Source of the DNA: Adiantum capillus-veneris
Lineage: Eukaryota > Streptophyta > Polypodiopsida > Polypodiales > Pteridaceae
DNA: 64,000 nucleotides
Assembly (NCBI GenBank): GCA_014529385.2
Contig: CM043942.1
Location: 104,856,141 to 104,920,140, forward strand
Reading direction: 5' to 3'
Shown one piece after another: positions 35,401 through 46,785 of the stretch (position 1 is the first letter of the stretch; each line of letters begins with the position of its first letter). Position numbers and translations under genes: made by a program. The notes below the pieces were generated by a model. It did not search any database and was not told the origin of the DNA. It saw only the letters and a list, made by a program, of their open reading frames with translations.

Positions 35401-35551
35401 GAAATCGCAAACGTCCTCGATTGCATACCATAAATACACGCCACTGATGATCTTGTGTTATTAGCACTCTTTTATCATCGCATGTATCCACACGAAAGGT
35501 CGTAACACATAGATACAAATGAGGCTTTCATATTTTTGTCATTTTCATCTA

Positions 35552-36300
35552 TTACACTGAATTTATATATACAGTTGATGTGCTAGCTCTATTATTACCC
35601 CTCCTTTGCACACGTTGGGTTGGGGCATAAGTAGGCTGTAATCCAAAGGCTTCAAGGTAAAGCTGCAATACATTTGGTGACTCTGACAGTTCATGCTCTT
35701 CCATCCACTTTGCATCCATAGGCGGATAGTTCTTGAACTTCACCAAGTAGTGTCTTGCAACCTGTCCTTTAACTTTTATGTCCTTATGTGCCAAAACTTG
35801 CTCAGGTACCAGGATCTCATCAAGTTCCTCAACTTCTAGCTAATCCTCATCTATCATATCTTTTGGCACATCACCCACGAAGGGTCTTAGAAGACTCACA
35901 TGGAACGCATTATGAATCTTCCACGCATCAGGCAATTTCAGCTTGTAAGCCACATCGCTGATCTTATCAAGCACTCGAAAAGGCCCATAGTAACGCATGC
36001 TGAGCTTAGGAAACAGCCGTTGCTTGCCCTTCATCTTCTTTAACCTTGCCTTTTTCGAACCTTAACAGAACCCAATCACCAGGTGATAACAACAATTCAC
36101 GACGGTGATGATCAACAGCCTTTTTCTGTTTTGCCGGAGTCTTCTCCAAGGCAATTTTAGTTTTCTTGTACATTTCATCCATGTTCTCAACGTATCGATT
36201 TGCCTCAAAGATCTTGTCCTTCGTATGCAAAATGGGAGGAACTTTTTTGCCGCCTTCAACAATCTCAAAAGGTGCCTTGCCAGTCGATGAATGCACCGTA
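35552..36300 (-). pseudogene. K integrase C-terminus and chromodomain
   Basis: Minus strand: GKAPFEIVEGGKKVPPILHT, a coiled stretch, SPGDWVLLRFEKGK, frameshift, [35 protein letters not shown] (the GPY/F-type module), then a stop and VARHYLVKFKNYPPMDAKWM (35800-35700), the chromodomain core that would bind modified histone tails and steer integration to heterochromatin. This places K in the chromoviruses. 35401-35551 is the 3' untranslated part. Confidence 0.87.
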
Positions 36301-37057
36301 TTATTGTACGTACTCTAGCATAGGCAAATACTGTTCCCACTTGCCCTTATTATCTGACACATAACATTTCAGCAGATCCAAGACAGTAGAATTAGCCTCT
36401 TTTGACTGTTTATCAGTTTGCGGATGAAATGAAGACGAGAACTTGAGCGTAGTGCCCATATTCTCAAACAATCGTTTGCAAAACAAACTTTTCATGCGAG
36501 GATCACGATCACTAACAATCGATTGTGGCATACCATGGTACTTAAAGACATTGTACATGAACAAGTGTGCCATTTGGTTAGATTTTATCTTCTTCCTGAC
36601 AGGGATAAAATGGGCCTGCTTGCTGAACCTGCAGATAATGGTCCATATACCATCATTCCCTGTTGGGGTTCTTGGAAGATAAGTCCATAGCAATGCTTTC
36701 CCATGGCTTATCCGGAATCGGCAGTGGTTGTAACAACCCTGGTGCCTTTTGCTTGTCAAACTTGACCTTTTGGCAAATCAGGCATGCTCGTACAAAGGCA
36801 TCCACATCTCTCCTCAAGGTAGGCCAATAGAAGAATGTCTCTACTGCTTTAATTGTCGCATCAATACCACGATGCCCTGCATACGGTGGGACATGACTCT
36901 CTTCCATGACCTTATGTCGCAATCGCCTAGTGACACAAAGTCTGCCATGCATAATCATAAAACCATCTCTGAGGAGCCCCTCTTGTAACTGTTCAAAGAT
37001 CAGTAGCATACTGTTCCTTCATGTCATCCAACTCATGATGATAAGGAATTGACACAA
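36301..37057 (-). pseudogene. K integrase zinc finger and catalytic core
   Basis: H-x-H...C-x2-C finger HVPPYAGHRGIDATIKAVET ... CLICQKVK (about 36895-36750). The core is in another frame after a shift near 36680: FSKQAHFIPVRKKIKSNQMA, SIVSDRDPRMKSLFC and FHPQTDKQSKEAN. The first catalytic Asp reads Cys (ICRFSK) and the third, Glu, position reads SKEAN; only the DRDPR Asp is clear. The enzyme is inactive. Confidence 0.82.
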
Positions 37058-38903
37058 CTAAAATTTGTGGCTTTCTTGATAACGCATCAGCCACAACATT
37101 CTTCTTGTCTTCCACGTGCATAATCTAGAAGTGGAACATAGAAAGAATGTTTGCCCATTGCATATGCTTTTCGGATAACTTTGACTGTTTGTCAAGAAGT
37201 ATCGCAAGGTCTGATGGTCTGTCTGGACAACAAAATCAGCACCTAAGAGGTAGTGCTTCCAACTAGAAAGCGCATGAATCATGGCCAAGAGCTCTTTCTC
37301 ATAGACCTGCATAGTCTTCTCTGGCTCTTGTAAAATTCGGCTTTCACAAGCTACTACCCATCCATCTTGCATTAGCACTGCTCCGATGCTACTGCCACAC
37401 GCGTCACACTGGACCACAAATGACTTCCTGAGGTCTGGCAAAACATCTGAAGTCAACTTTTCCTTTAGGAGACTAAAAGCTGAAATCTCTTTTTGGGTCC
37501 ATTTGAAAGTGACCTCTTTCTTTTGCAAATCGTGAAGATCCATCTTGCATTAGCACTGCTCCGATGCTACTGCCACACGCGTCACACTGGACCACAAATG
37601 ACTTCCTGAGGTCTGGCAAAACATCTGAAGTCAACTTTTCCTTTAGGAGACTAAAAGCTGAAATCTCTTTTTGGGTCCATTTGAAAGTGACCTCTTTCTT
37701 TTGCAAATCGTGAAGATCCATCTTGCATTAGCACTGCTCCGATGCTACTGCCACACGCGTCACACTGGACCACAAATGACTTCCTGAGGTCTGGCAAAAC
37801 ATCTGAAGTCAACTTTTCCTTTAGGAGACTAAAAGCTGAAATCTCTTTTTGGGTCCATTTGAAAGTGACCTCTTTCTTTTGCAAATCGTGAAGAGGTGAT
37901 GCTATCTCTGCAAAATTTTTGATAAACCTTCTATAGTAGGAACACAATCCCAAGAAGCTTCTAACATCGTTCACAGTCTTCAAGTCTGGCCATGTCTTAA
38001 TAGCTTGACCTTTGCGGGATCCATTCTGACACCATCCTTTGAGACTATGTGGCCAAGAAAGTGGATCTCTTCCAAGAAGAATTCACTTTTCTTTGGATTG
38101 ACAAGTAGCCTGTGACTGCGCAGCTCTTCGAACACAATGGTCAAGTGACGCCTATGCTCCTCTTCATTCTTCGAATAGACTATCATGTCATTGAAGAACG
38201 TGCCAACAAACTGTTGATGCGAGCGGAAAATCCGGTCCATCATTCTGTTGAACGTGGCAGGAGCATTTGTTAGCCCAAACGGCATCACTAGAATATCATA
38301 AAGACCACATGTCATTCTAAACGCAGTCTTGTGCACATCCTCTGGCCTTATACGAATCTAATGCTACCCACTCTTAAGGTCTATCCTGCTGAAAATTGCA
38401 GCACCCTCTAAACGATCGAGAATATCATCAATTCTAGGAGTAGGAAACTTATTCTTGATGGTATTCTTATTCAATGCACGGTAATCAATACACATGCGCC
38501 ATGAGCCATCCTTTTTTTGCACTAGGAGCATTGGGGAGCAAAAGGGTGAAGAACTAGGCTGGATCAGCCCCTTCTCTAATAACTCCTCAACCTGGCCCAT
38601 AATCTCTTTCTGTTGCGCCGCGCTAACCCTGCAGGGAGGTCTATTTGGTGGGCTACACTCTCGCAAAAATGCTGACCTTTCTTTATCTAACACAAATAAA
38701 TTTAACTGACAATTATCTGAGACATCACGTGCAAAAGTCAAGTACATAGATTGATGATTCTTTATTACAGAAGTGATAGCGGAAGCAGATACAATAGGGA
38801 CAGACTCCCCTTTGAGCTTTACATCCAAAACATGAGTTTTGCCCCTATGCTGAAGGGTGATCGTCTTGCCGAAGGCATCCAGCACGCCATGTGCTCTGAA
38901 CAT
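37058..38903 (-). pseudogene. K reverse transcriptase and RNase H with a triplicated segment
   Basis: [42 protein letters not shown], a stop near 38364, [20 protein letters not shown] and GTFFNDMIVYSKNEEEH (about 38215-38160), where the catalytic FDD reads FND. RNase H: FVVQCDACGSSIGAVLMQDG, YEKELLAMIHALSSWKHYLL and FVVQTDHQTLRYFLTNSQ, frameshifted near 37190. A 178-bp part of RNase H is present three times (37363-37896). D-to-N at the RT active site is a single G-to-A change. Confidence 0.87.
37363..37896. repeat. Perfect tandem triplication of 178 bp in K RNase H
   Basis: Units 37363-37540, 37541-37718 and 37719-37896 appear identical except the last few bases of unit 3, where normal pol sequence resumes. 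178 is not a multiple of three, so each unit shifts the frame. Confidence 0.95.
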
Positions 38904-39659
38904 TCACGGAATTCCAAGTAGCGCATCGCACTCTTCCAATGGCATGATATAAAATTCTTTTGTGTCTACATATGACCGAATATGCAGCCGCAACTTTCCA
39001 ATAATGGGAGTAACACACTCTGAGTAGCCAGGACATGCCAACTCTGCCTCTGTTGTGTACCCCATCTCTTCAGCTCTGATGCCCAGCTTCATAGCTAACT
39101 CTGGTGAGATAAAGTTTGCTTTCGCACCTGGATTAAAGAAGATAAGTGCCGTCTGATCTCTAACTTTACCCCATGCTCTGCATAACTCGTTGGCATCTGT
39201 ACTCGGCTTGTCACCCACCATATTTGGCACCAAACCTGTCGTGGGTTTAGGATTGTTGCCTTTCTGGTCCTCTTTATCATCTGAGTCAGGTGGTCTTTTC
39301 CTTTGTGGACAATTGGTAGCAAAGTGACTAGGCTGCTCGCATATAAAGCATTTGTTTTCAGCCATTAAGACCTTCTTTTCCTCGAGAAACTTACGCACAA
39401 AAGGCTTCCTTTTTTGTTTCTTTGCTTGTGCTCTAGAAGTCCCGGCTGAATCCTTGTCTTTGGTGGCCTTTTTTGACCCCTGTGACGCTTCAAGAGCCGT
39501 TTTCACAAAGGGCTTCTTTGCTGAATTTTTCTTTTGTTGCCCTCCTTTTTGTTGCTCGGAAACCCACTGTCCTCTCCTTTCAACAAGGCAAGACCAGTGT
39601 TGGCAACTTCCATGAGCTGGGTGAGGGTAGCCACTTTGTTCTTGGGCAGCCCACAACAA
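38904..39659 (-). pseudogene. K gag C-terminus (zinc knuckle) and protease
   Basis: Lys/Gln-rich gag tail, perfect CCHC knuckle at 39309-39350 (CFICEQPSHFATNC), then a protease domain: [36 protein letters not shown] and PLEECDALLGIP. The protease site is NPGA where B has DPGA, so the catalytic Asp is lost. The frame ends in TGA (38904-38906) and continues in phase into RT, so Trp probably stood there. Confidence 0.85.
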
Positions 39660-40655
39660 TCCTTCTCTATCTGCTCTGTCAATGGCACAAATCTGTAGGA
39701 GATCATTGAGAGTAACGCTTTACAAAACCTCCGATTGTACTCCAGTAAGCTCTTGCATGTAGTTGAAGTAAGTTGGTGCCAATCTGTCATGACATCGGCT
39801 TTAAATTCATTTGACAGCCAAGCAGATGCAAACATTTGCTTGAAGTAGACCCAAGTGGCGAGTGCTTGTCCTTGCATTAACAATGTCGTCCACGATGTAA
39901 GCGCATTGTCTTTCAAGAAAGTGGCACCTTTCTTGACCTTAGAGGCCTCTGTAAAATTCCCTCCTGCATAAACTGTTTCAAACTGCTGGAGGAAAGCGAG
40001 AGCCTTTGCTTTATCCTCGAAGCCACTGAAAGTGCTGAACTTCACAGCTGCACCACCTTCTTTGTAAGCTTTCGGCTTTTCCAGTGCCCCCAAGTTGTCA
40101 TAAGGAATAGTCTGCAACATGGGCACTGTAGTAGGCATCATCGGCACATCTTGGCCATTAACATTTTGCGTCAAAGGTGCCATATCTGGCTGCTGTCCAG
40201 CCATGCCAAAATGAGCCTGTGACACCCCAAACTGGCCCTGGTTGCTCTGATGCTACCATACATGGGGTTTGGCATCATGCCTTGCATACCCCCAAACACT
40301 GTTTCTGGCATGTACGGCTAACTTTCAAGCGCATAATCAGCCATACAGATCCACCCCCGAAATACCCAGGATGTACCGTGGGTGGTGGAAAAACTGGGTG
40401 CATTGCTTGGTAACCAGTTTCCTGTCCATTCAAGAGAGCATGCAGGCTCTGAAAGGTGGCGGGCTGAACTGGCATAGCATGTGAAATAGGCGTTCTAGCC
40501 ACCTGTTCAAGGACGAGAGGAACCTATTTTCGAGCCCCCGACTCCGCAACATGCGAGTGTTCCCTATCCTACTGAGACGCATGAAGTACTTAGGCTTGAG
40601 CCTCAACAAGCTCTGTTCACGGTGTAGGTTGCCTATTTTGTTGTAGCACTCGTGG
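39503..40655 (-). pseudogene. K gag central part
   Basis: Minus strand after element L: Pro/Gln-rich sequence, then HPGYFGGGS (also YPGYFGGGS in B), a shift near 40260, and the gag core YKEGGAAVKFSTFSGFEDKA, EASKVKKGATFLKDNALTSW and RFCKALLSMISYRFVPLTEQ. It joins the knuckle frame by another shift near 39600. Order and motifs equal those of B gag, so B and K are sister families. Confidence 0.85.
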
Positions 40656-42647
40656 TGTCACAAACGGGAGCGCATAACAATATAAAATACATTCGGATAA
40701 ATAGAATTTATCACTTATTACTGAAGCCAAAGGATATAGAGAGAAATGGATAGAGATAGAGATAGAGAGTGAGAAGATCAACATAGTATTGGGGACCAGA
40801 AGATGGGCTGGTCCCCCCCCGTAATCGTATCTTTATTACTGAGGAGAAGTCTATACAAGCACTTGAACCGAACGTATTACCACGTTCGTTCTAGAATAAG
40901 ACTTGATGGTTCCCGAAAGCCTCAGCTTCCGATTCCTAGGGCAAAACCCTATTCCAAGGAACTTCCGTTCCTTATTCCAAATCCTTGAGAACCAAGGTTC
41001 TCGCCTCTGGATCTCACCTTCCAGACTCAAGGCATGATATCCCTGCAACTCTTTTCTAACTCTGTTTCCAGAGTCCTCTTCCTGTAGATTAACTCCGCTT
41101 TCTTGGACACGAAGTCCTTCCCTTGGGAATTTCAACTTCCGGATCACATCTCGAGAGTCTACCTCTCTTCGATCCGTGGATCTGCTTCCCAAACTTGGGT
41201 ACGAAACCCTTGGGCTGATCTGGCTCTAGTTCCTCAGAGCGCTTTTCTCCCGCAGAGGCTCACGCCTTCCTCTGCTCCTACTCCCTCATGAAGAGGAAGT
41301 ACACCTGCAATCAAATACTTAGAGATCATAACATGAAAATCGTACCTTCAAAGTCTCGACGCTTGTAACGCAACTCGGTTCTCAAAAAAGCAATTCCCCA
41401 GAAGAGATCTCTACATAGAAAGTCCTCTCTTCCAATCCTACACACAAAAGAGGTGTGTTCTTAGGTTCCTTCTCGTAAATCAGCCCCATCTACGACCTTT
41501 ATGGGCTGAAAACTGAGAAAAACAGCAGCTTGTCGCGATGGAAACATGCTCCGTAGGCACTTCTTCGCGAGGGAACTCGCGCATTGGGTTTTGGCGACAT
41601 CAGGTACAGTTGGGACAATCATGGGCATCACCGGCAAACGCCTTCTTTGTGGGTGAACTCTGCAGTTGCATCTCCTTCTTGCAAAAACTGATCCTCCCTC
41701 TGAGTGAGGGCATGTGATGCTTTTATAGTTCCTAGCCACGGGCACGAATAGCTGCTCGCGTAGAGATTTTTTAAAATTTTTAAAATTTTTTTTTTTTTCC
41801 GCTGTTCTGTCAGAAAAAGAGAGAAAACGTTGGCTGATCTGTGGCCTTATTTATCAGATGGCTGCCCACTTATTAAATGAGCGGCCGTCATATTTTAAAA
41901 ATAGTCATATTTTAAAAATGGTCTGAATCTGTCCAAAAACTCAATAAAACCTTATAAGTTAAAAACAATGCTTTCACAACACTTCCCAGGCGTCCCTGGA
42001 TGCAATCACACGCACAGTTGCAATGCAGACATCGACTTCCCCGCGGGAAAGCATCTGCTTTCCTCGAAAAGCAATCCCGCTTTCTCAGAAAGCATCTGTT
42101 TTCCTCAAAGTTTCCTGTGAACCCATCTTCATTCAAGTGCTTGCTTTTTCCTTGTGCACAATTCTAACACAGTTCGGAATTTCCTCTCGACTATGGATAT
42201 CCCCTTTCCGATGCACCCGTCACCCACCTTGTGACGTATCAGGAATACCCATCACCTAGTCCTTTCCTACCGAACTTACGGTACAATCTCCTTCGCGATG
42301 CTCTATGTCACCCATCCTATGACGCATCAGAGATGTCCGTTCCCGGATGGTTGGATACTTCTTTCCGATGCTCCCTGTCACCCATCCGATGTGACACATC
42401 AGAAGCACTCGTTCCTGGTGGCCTTACAGATATTCCCTTTCACAGTGCTCCTGTCATTGCTTTGAATGACGCACTAGGAATACTCCGTACTCGGATGTCT
42501 CCAGTGAGAAAAACCCTCACTTAAAATTCCAATAATTCATTTAGAATTATTTTTCTTTGATGTTCCAACTGAGAAAACCCTCTCACTTATAAATCCAATA
42601 ATTCATTTAGAATTATTTTTCTGTTAGATAAAGCCAATTTAGCAACA
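40656..42647 (-). repeat. 3' LTR of L
   Basis: TGTCACAAACGGG to TTTAGCAACA. Matches 44452-46425 throughout, with scattered changes and a 16-bp difference near 40916 between short ccga repeats. Two copies of the hairpin AATAATTC-ATTTA-GAATTATT lie at 42531-42551 and 42597-42617. Confidence 0.92.
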
Positions 42648-42665
42648 TCCCTCTCACTTATAAAC
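42648..42665 (-). promoter_or_regulatory. Polypurine tract of L
   Basis: The + strand tccctctcacttataaac is a purine-rich GTTTATAAGTGAGAGGGA on the element strand, just before its 3' LTR. Copies of the same string occur inside the LTR (42578-42593 and, weaker, 42514-42526). Confidence 0.75.
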
Positions 42666-43860
42666 AGTTTTCCTCAACTGTAGAGGTCCAACTGACTGCC
42701 GGGGAGAAACCGGAAAGATTCCAAATCTTGCTCAATGGTGAGTTGAGCTAGTCCTTCTCAAAAGAGAACTTAAAAATTAAATTAAACAAAAATTCAAAAA
42801 TTTAATAATTCAATACTTAGCTTACCGGTTCATGTCCTTCCTCTAGTACCTCGAGGATATCCTTGACCAATCATCAAACTTACGAGCCGTGGAAGAACTC
42901 ATCATTCGTGTCTTTCCAACAGATCGAACGTTTCCTCATTCGAGAGTCTGTTAACTCAAATCCACCTTCTCAATCCGAGAAGAATAATCCTCCTAGAAAT
43001 CAATCTAGGTATCTGTCCTTGCGCATAATCCTACGCTGTTAGTCTCGAGGATATTAAACCTCTTGTGTCCTCCCACATAGGGAATGCTCAAGTCATAGAG
43101 CATTAAGCTCGATGTCTTTCTTTCACAAACAAAGTTTGCGATCACCTTAAAGAAGGTTCTTGTTTCGGGCCGTCGCTCAACGTAGGCGGACGGTTCCAAT
43201 CCGAAGATTCTTTATGCACGCCGGCACTTCCTTCCAATCTTTTCCTCCTGCAAGTTATTATCACCAGCAGTGTTTTCTTGACGCCCATTAGCGTCTCTTC
43301 CTTGCAGAGGCCATCCTTGCAAGCATCTAAGACTCCTCGCAAAATCTTAGGCAGATAAAATTCTAGCCATATCATTCTGTGAACATAAGTTCAAACTCGA
43401 CCCACTTAAGGGCGAACACGCTTTAGATCTCAATGATGTTCTCCCATATGTGGTTAAGGTAATTCTCACCATTTTTAAAACGTTTGGCGAATTTTACTCT
43501 TACGAACATAATAGTTCGAATTTATTCTAGCAGCGTGTAAATGCTACTTGACCTGCTCATGGAGAAACATATACCGCAACCAAAAGTTGCTTCTGTAATG
43601 GTAAAAGTACATAGCGTACTCAATGATCAACGATCATCAGAAAACCTCTTCTTCGTAGAGAAACTCAAATTCCTTCTACCAAACACATCTCAAATAGAGA
43701 TTCTCGTGTCGGAATTTCCTTCCTCAGAGAGGATCAAGAATGGAGCTACCTTGGCAAGAGTGAACCACTACTTGCTTTGACTCGTTTATGTTCCTATTGG
43801 GCAAACCAATCCCAATCTTCTTGAATGCCTTTCTCAAAGTGTAGAGGAAAAAAAGTTGCC
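42666..43860. other. Non-coding interior of L
   Basis: About 1.2 kb with no recognisable protein on either strand. It should be the region where pol would lie in a complete relative. Several short frames show no family motif. Confidence 0.5.
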
Positions 43861-44436
43861 GGAAAATTCAGCCTTGAATTGAATCCAAGTCTTGCTGTAA
43901 GTTCCTTGCAAAGCTTTGGTATACTACCAAGTACTTGCAATTCCCCTTGAGGTGTTTGGTCACATGCCTCACCTTCGACGCTTTTTAGAAATTGCCGTTT
44001 GCAAAGGAACCTTCAAACTGTTGAATGAAAGCAGTAGCTTTCAGGACATCTTCCCTTCCGTCAAAAGTATCAAACTTGATTGGAGTGTTCCTAGGTCTAA
44101 AGACCATCTTCATATCCTTCCCGAAATGACGGGATTTCTTGGCTATGGTTATAGTTTGATGTTCATGGATATTTTCTGGATTCTGAAGGATCTTGAGCAT
44201 TCCGCTCCTTGGATTCTCTAGGTTCTTGAGCATCATGCTCTTGTCGCCTTCTCAGAGAATCCCAAGTCTTCTGTCAACTTCTTGCAGAGAGAAAAAAAAT
44301 TTCCCAACTCTGCGAGCTTTTCCTGCAAGACTTAGGTTTCGCCGGTTTTCGCCTGCTTACTTCTCTCCTGGCTTGTCATGGCTTCTTTCCGTATCTTCCC
44401 AGAGTCGTCGTCCTTTACAGAGAAAGAGAGGAGACC
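43861..44436 (-). pseudogene. Gag remnant of L
   Basis: Minus strand: MMLKNLENPRSGMLKILQNP, then IKFDTFDGREDVLKATAFIQ and QFEGSFANGNF, the start of a Retrotrans_gag core like those of B, K and H (KF.TF.G..D....A.FIQQF). Downstream fragments such as TWIQFKAEF continue it in other frames. No knuckle was found. Confidence 0.7.
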
Positions 44437-44438
44437 AT

Positions 44439-44450
44439 GCTCTGATACCA
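44439..44450 (-). promoter_or_regulatory. Primer-binding site of L
   Basis: gctctgatacca, i.e. TGGTATCAGAGC on the element strand, one base from the 5' LTR at 44452. Confidence 0.93.
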
Positions 44451-44451
44451 C

Positions 44452-46425
44452 TGTCACAAACGGGAGTGCATAACAATATAAAATACATTCGGATAAATAG
44501 AATTTATCACTTATTACTGAAGCCAAAGGATATAGAGAGAAATGGATAGAGATAGAGATAGAGAGTGAGAAGATCGACACAGTACTGGGGACGAGAAGAT
44601 GGGCTGGTCCCCCCCCCCCCCCTAAATAGTATCTTTATTACTGAGGAGAAGTCTATACAAGCACTTGAACCGAACGTATTACCACGTTCGTTCTAGAATA
44701 AGACTTGATGGTTCCCGATTCCTAGGGCAAAACCCTATTCCAAGGAACTTCCGTTCCTTATTCCAAATCCTTGAGAACCAAGGTTCTCGCCTCTGGATCT
44801 CACCTTCCAGACTCAGGGCATGACATCCGTGCAACTCTTTTCTAACTCTGTTTCCAGAGTCCTCTTCCTGCAGATTAACTCCGCTTTCCTGGACACGAAG
44901 TCCTTCCCTTGGGAATTTCAACTTCCGGATCACATCTCGAGAGTCTACCTCTCTTCGATCCGTGGATCTGCTTCCCAAACTTGGGTACGAAACCCTTGGG
45001 CTGATCTGGCTCTAGTTCCTCAGAGCGCTTTTCTCCTGCAGAGGCTCATGCCTTCCTCTGCTCCTACTCCCTCACGAAGAGGAAGTACACCTGCAATCAA
45101 ATACTTAGAGATCATAACATGAAAATCTACCTTCAAAGTCTCGACACTCGTAACGCAACTCGGTTCTCGAAAAAGCAATTCCCCGGAAGAGATCTCTACA
45201 TAGATAATCCTCTCTTCCAATCCTACACACAAAAGAGGTGTGTTCTTGGGTTCCTTCTCGTAAATCAGCCCCGTCTACGACGTTTATGTGCTGAAAACTG
45301 AGAAAAACAGCAGCTTGTCGCGATGGAAACATGCTCCGTAGGCACTTCTTCGCGAGGGAACTCGCGCATTGGGTCTTGGCGACATCGGGTACAATTGGGA
45401 CAATCATGGGCATCACCGGCAAACGTCTTCTTTGCGGGTAAACTCTGCAGCAGCATCTCCTTCTTGCAAAAACTGATCCTCCCTCTGAGTGAGGGCATGT
45501 GATTCTTTTATAGTTCCTAGCCACGGGCACGAATAGCTGCTCACGTAGAGATCGCGATCGTTTTTTTTTTTTTTTTTCAATTTTTTTTTTTGCTGTTCTC
45601 TCAGAAAAAGAGAGAGAGAAAACGTTGGCTGATCTGTGGCCTTATTTATCAGATGGCTGCCCACTTATTAAATGGGTGGCTGTCATATTTAAAAAATAGT
45701 CTGAATCTGTCCAAAAACTCAATAAAACCTTATAAGTTAAAAACAATGCTTTCACAACACTTCCCAGGCGTCCTTGGATGCAATCACACGCACAGTTGCA
45801 ATGCAGACATCGACTTCCTCGCGGGAAAGCAGATGCTTTCCCGAAAAGCAATCCCGCTTTCTCAGAAAGCATCTATTTTTCCTCAAAGTTTCCTCTGAAC
45901 CCATCTTCATTCAAGTGCTTGCTTTTTCCTTGTGCACAATTCTAACGCAGTTTGGAATTTCCTCTCGACTATGGATATCCCCTTTCCGATGCACCCGTCA
46001 CCCACCTTGTGACACATCAGGAATACCCATCACCTATTCCTTTCCTACTGAACTTACGGTACAATCTCCTTCGCGATGCTCTATGTCACCCATCCTATGA
46101 CGCATCAGAGATGTCCGTTCCCGGATGGTCGGATACTTCTTTCCGATGCTCCCTGTCACCCATCCGATGTGACGCATCAGAAGCACCCGTTCATGGTGGC
46201 CTTACAGATATTCCCTTTCACAGTGCTCCCGTCATTACTTTGAATGACGCACTAGGAGTACTCCGTACTCGGATGTCTCGAGTGAGAAAAACCCTCTCAC
46301 TTAAAATTCCAATAATTCATTTAGAATTATTTTTCCTTGATGTTCCAAGCGAGAAAACCCTCACTTATAAATCCAATAATTCATTTAGAATTATTTTTCT
46401 GTCAGATAAAGCCAATTTAGCAACA
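44452..46425 (-). repeat. 5' LTR of L
   Basis: Second copy of the 2-kb LTR with the same edges. It includes C10+ and T-rich homopolymers, and the doubled hairpin at 46311-46331 and 46375-46395. Confidence 0.92.
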
Positions 46426-46430
46426 GGTGG

Positions 46431-46688
46431 CACTTGCAAGAACTCCATAAACCTTGGGTTTTGCACCAGTTGCGAAAACACATTCACCGCAGCAACTAAC
46501 CGAGTTCTAAACGCATCATCCTCAAGTTGCCCAGTCATAAAGCCGTGTACTAGAGGGACATTCACATCAACAAGAGGTATAGACGGGCGTGGCTGTGAGC
46601 TCTCGCCAATCTCGAACACCATAGGAACTTCCTGTCTCTCCTTCAAAGAGGAGCCCTCTTCCATAATGCCCTTCCCTTTGTCGGCCAT
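46431..46688 (-). pseudogene. K gag N-terminus
   Basis: ATG at 46688: MADKGKGIMEEGSSLKERQE to FSQLVQNPRFMEFLQVP, resembling the N-terminus of B gag (FQQLANNPRMQYFLQAP). It is broken by element L at 46425/46430 and continues at 40655. Confidence 0.85.
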
Positions 46689-46768
46689 AGTGTAATCCCG
46701 CGTTCCTGTACTCTATGGCTTTATCCAAAACAACCGAGGCTCACTTCTTGAGGAACAAGTGATTGATG

Positions 46769-46785
46769 TCCCGGCAACGGAACCT
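46769..46785 (-). promoter_or_regulatory. tRNA-Glu-like primer-binding site of K
   Basis: The + strand TCCCGGCAACGGAACC equals, as I recall it, the 3' end of plant cytosolic tRNA-Glu (…TCCCGGCAACGGAA-CCA), so the element RNA would pair with tRNA-Glu. It differs from the tRNA-Met sites of C, E, H, I, J, L and M. The first PBS base reads A, not T. Confidence 0.65.

Larger units (their letters stand above)
40656..46425 (-). mobile_element. Gag-only LTR element L with 2-kb LTRs, inside K gag
   Basis: LTRs 40656-42647 and 44452-46425, flanked by cgtgg (40651-40655) and ggtgg (46426-46430), a target duplication with one change. The interior (42648-44451) is only 1.8 kb: PBS, a short broken gag and non-coding sequence, no pol. 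The proportions (LTR longer than interior, gag only) fit terminal-repeat gag-type non-autonomous elements. K gag reads FMEFLQVP on one side and continues on the other. Confidence 0.9.

Noticed and set aside
37363-37896. Three separate genes with identical starts
   Set aside because: The repeated starts are the same RNase H segment copied three times; no independent genes.
41103-42524. Several medium open frames in the L LTR (and their copies at 44820-46695)
   Set aside because: They repeat in both LTRs, have no domain pattern, and lie in non-coding LTR sequence.
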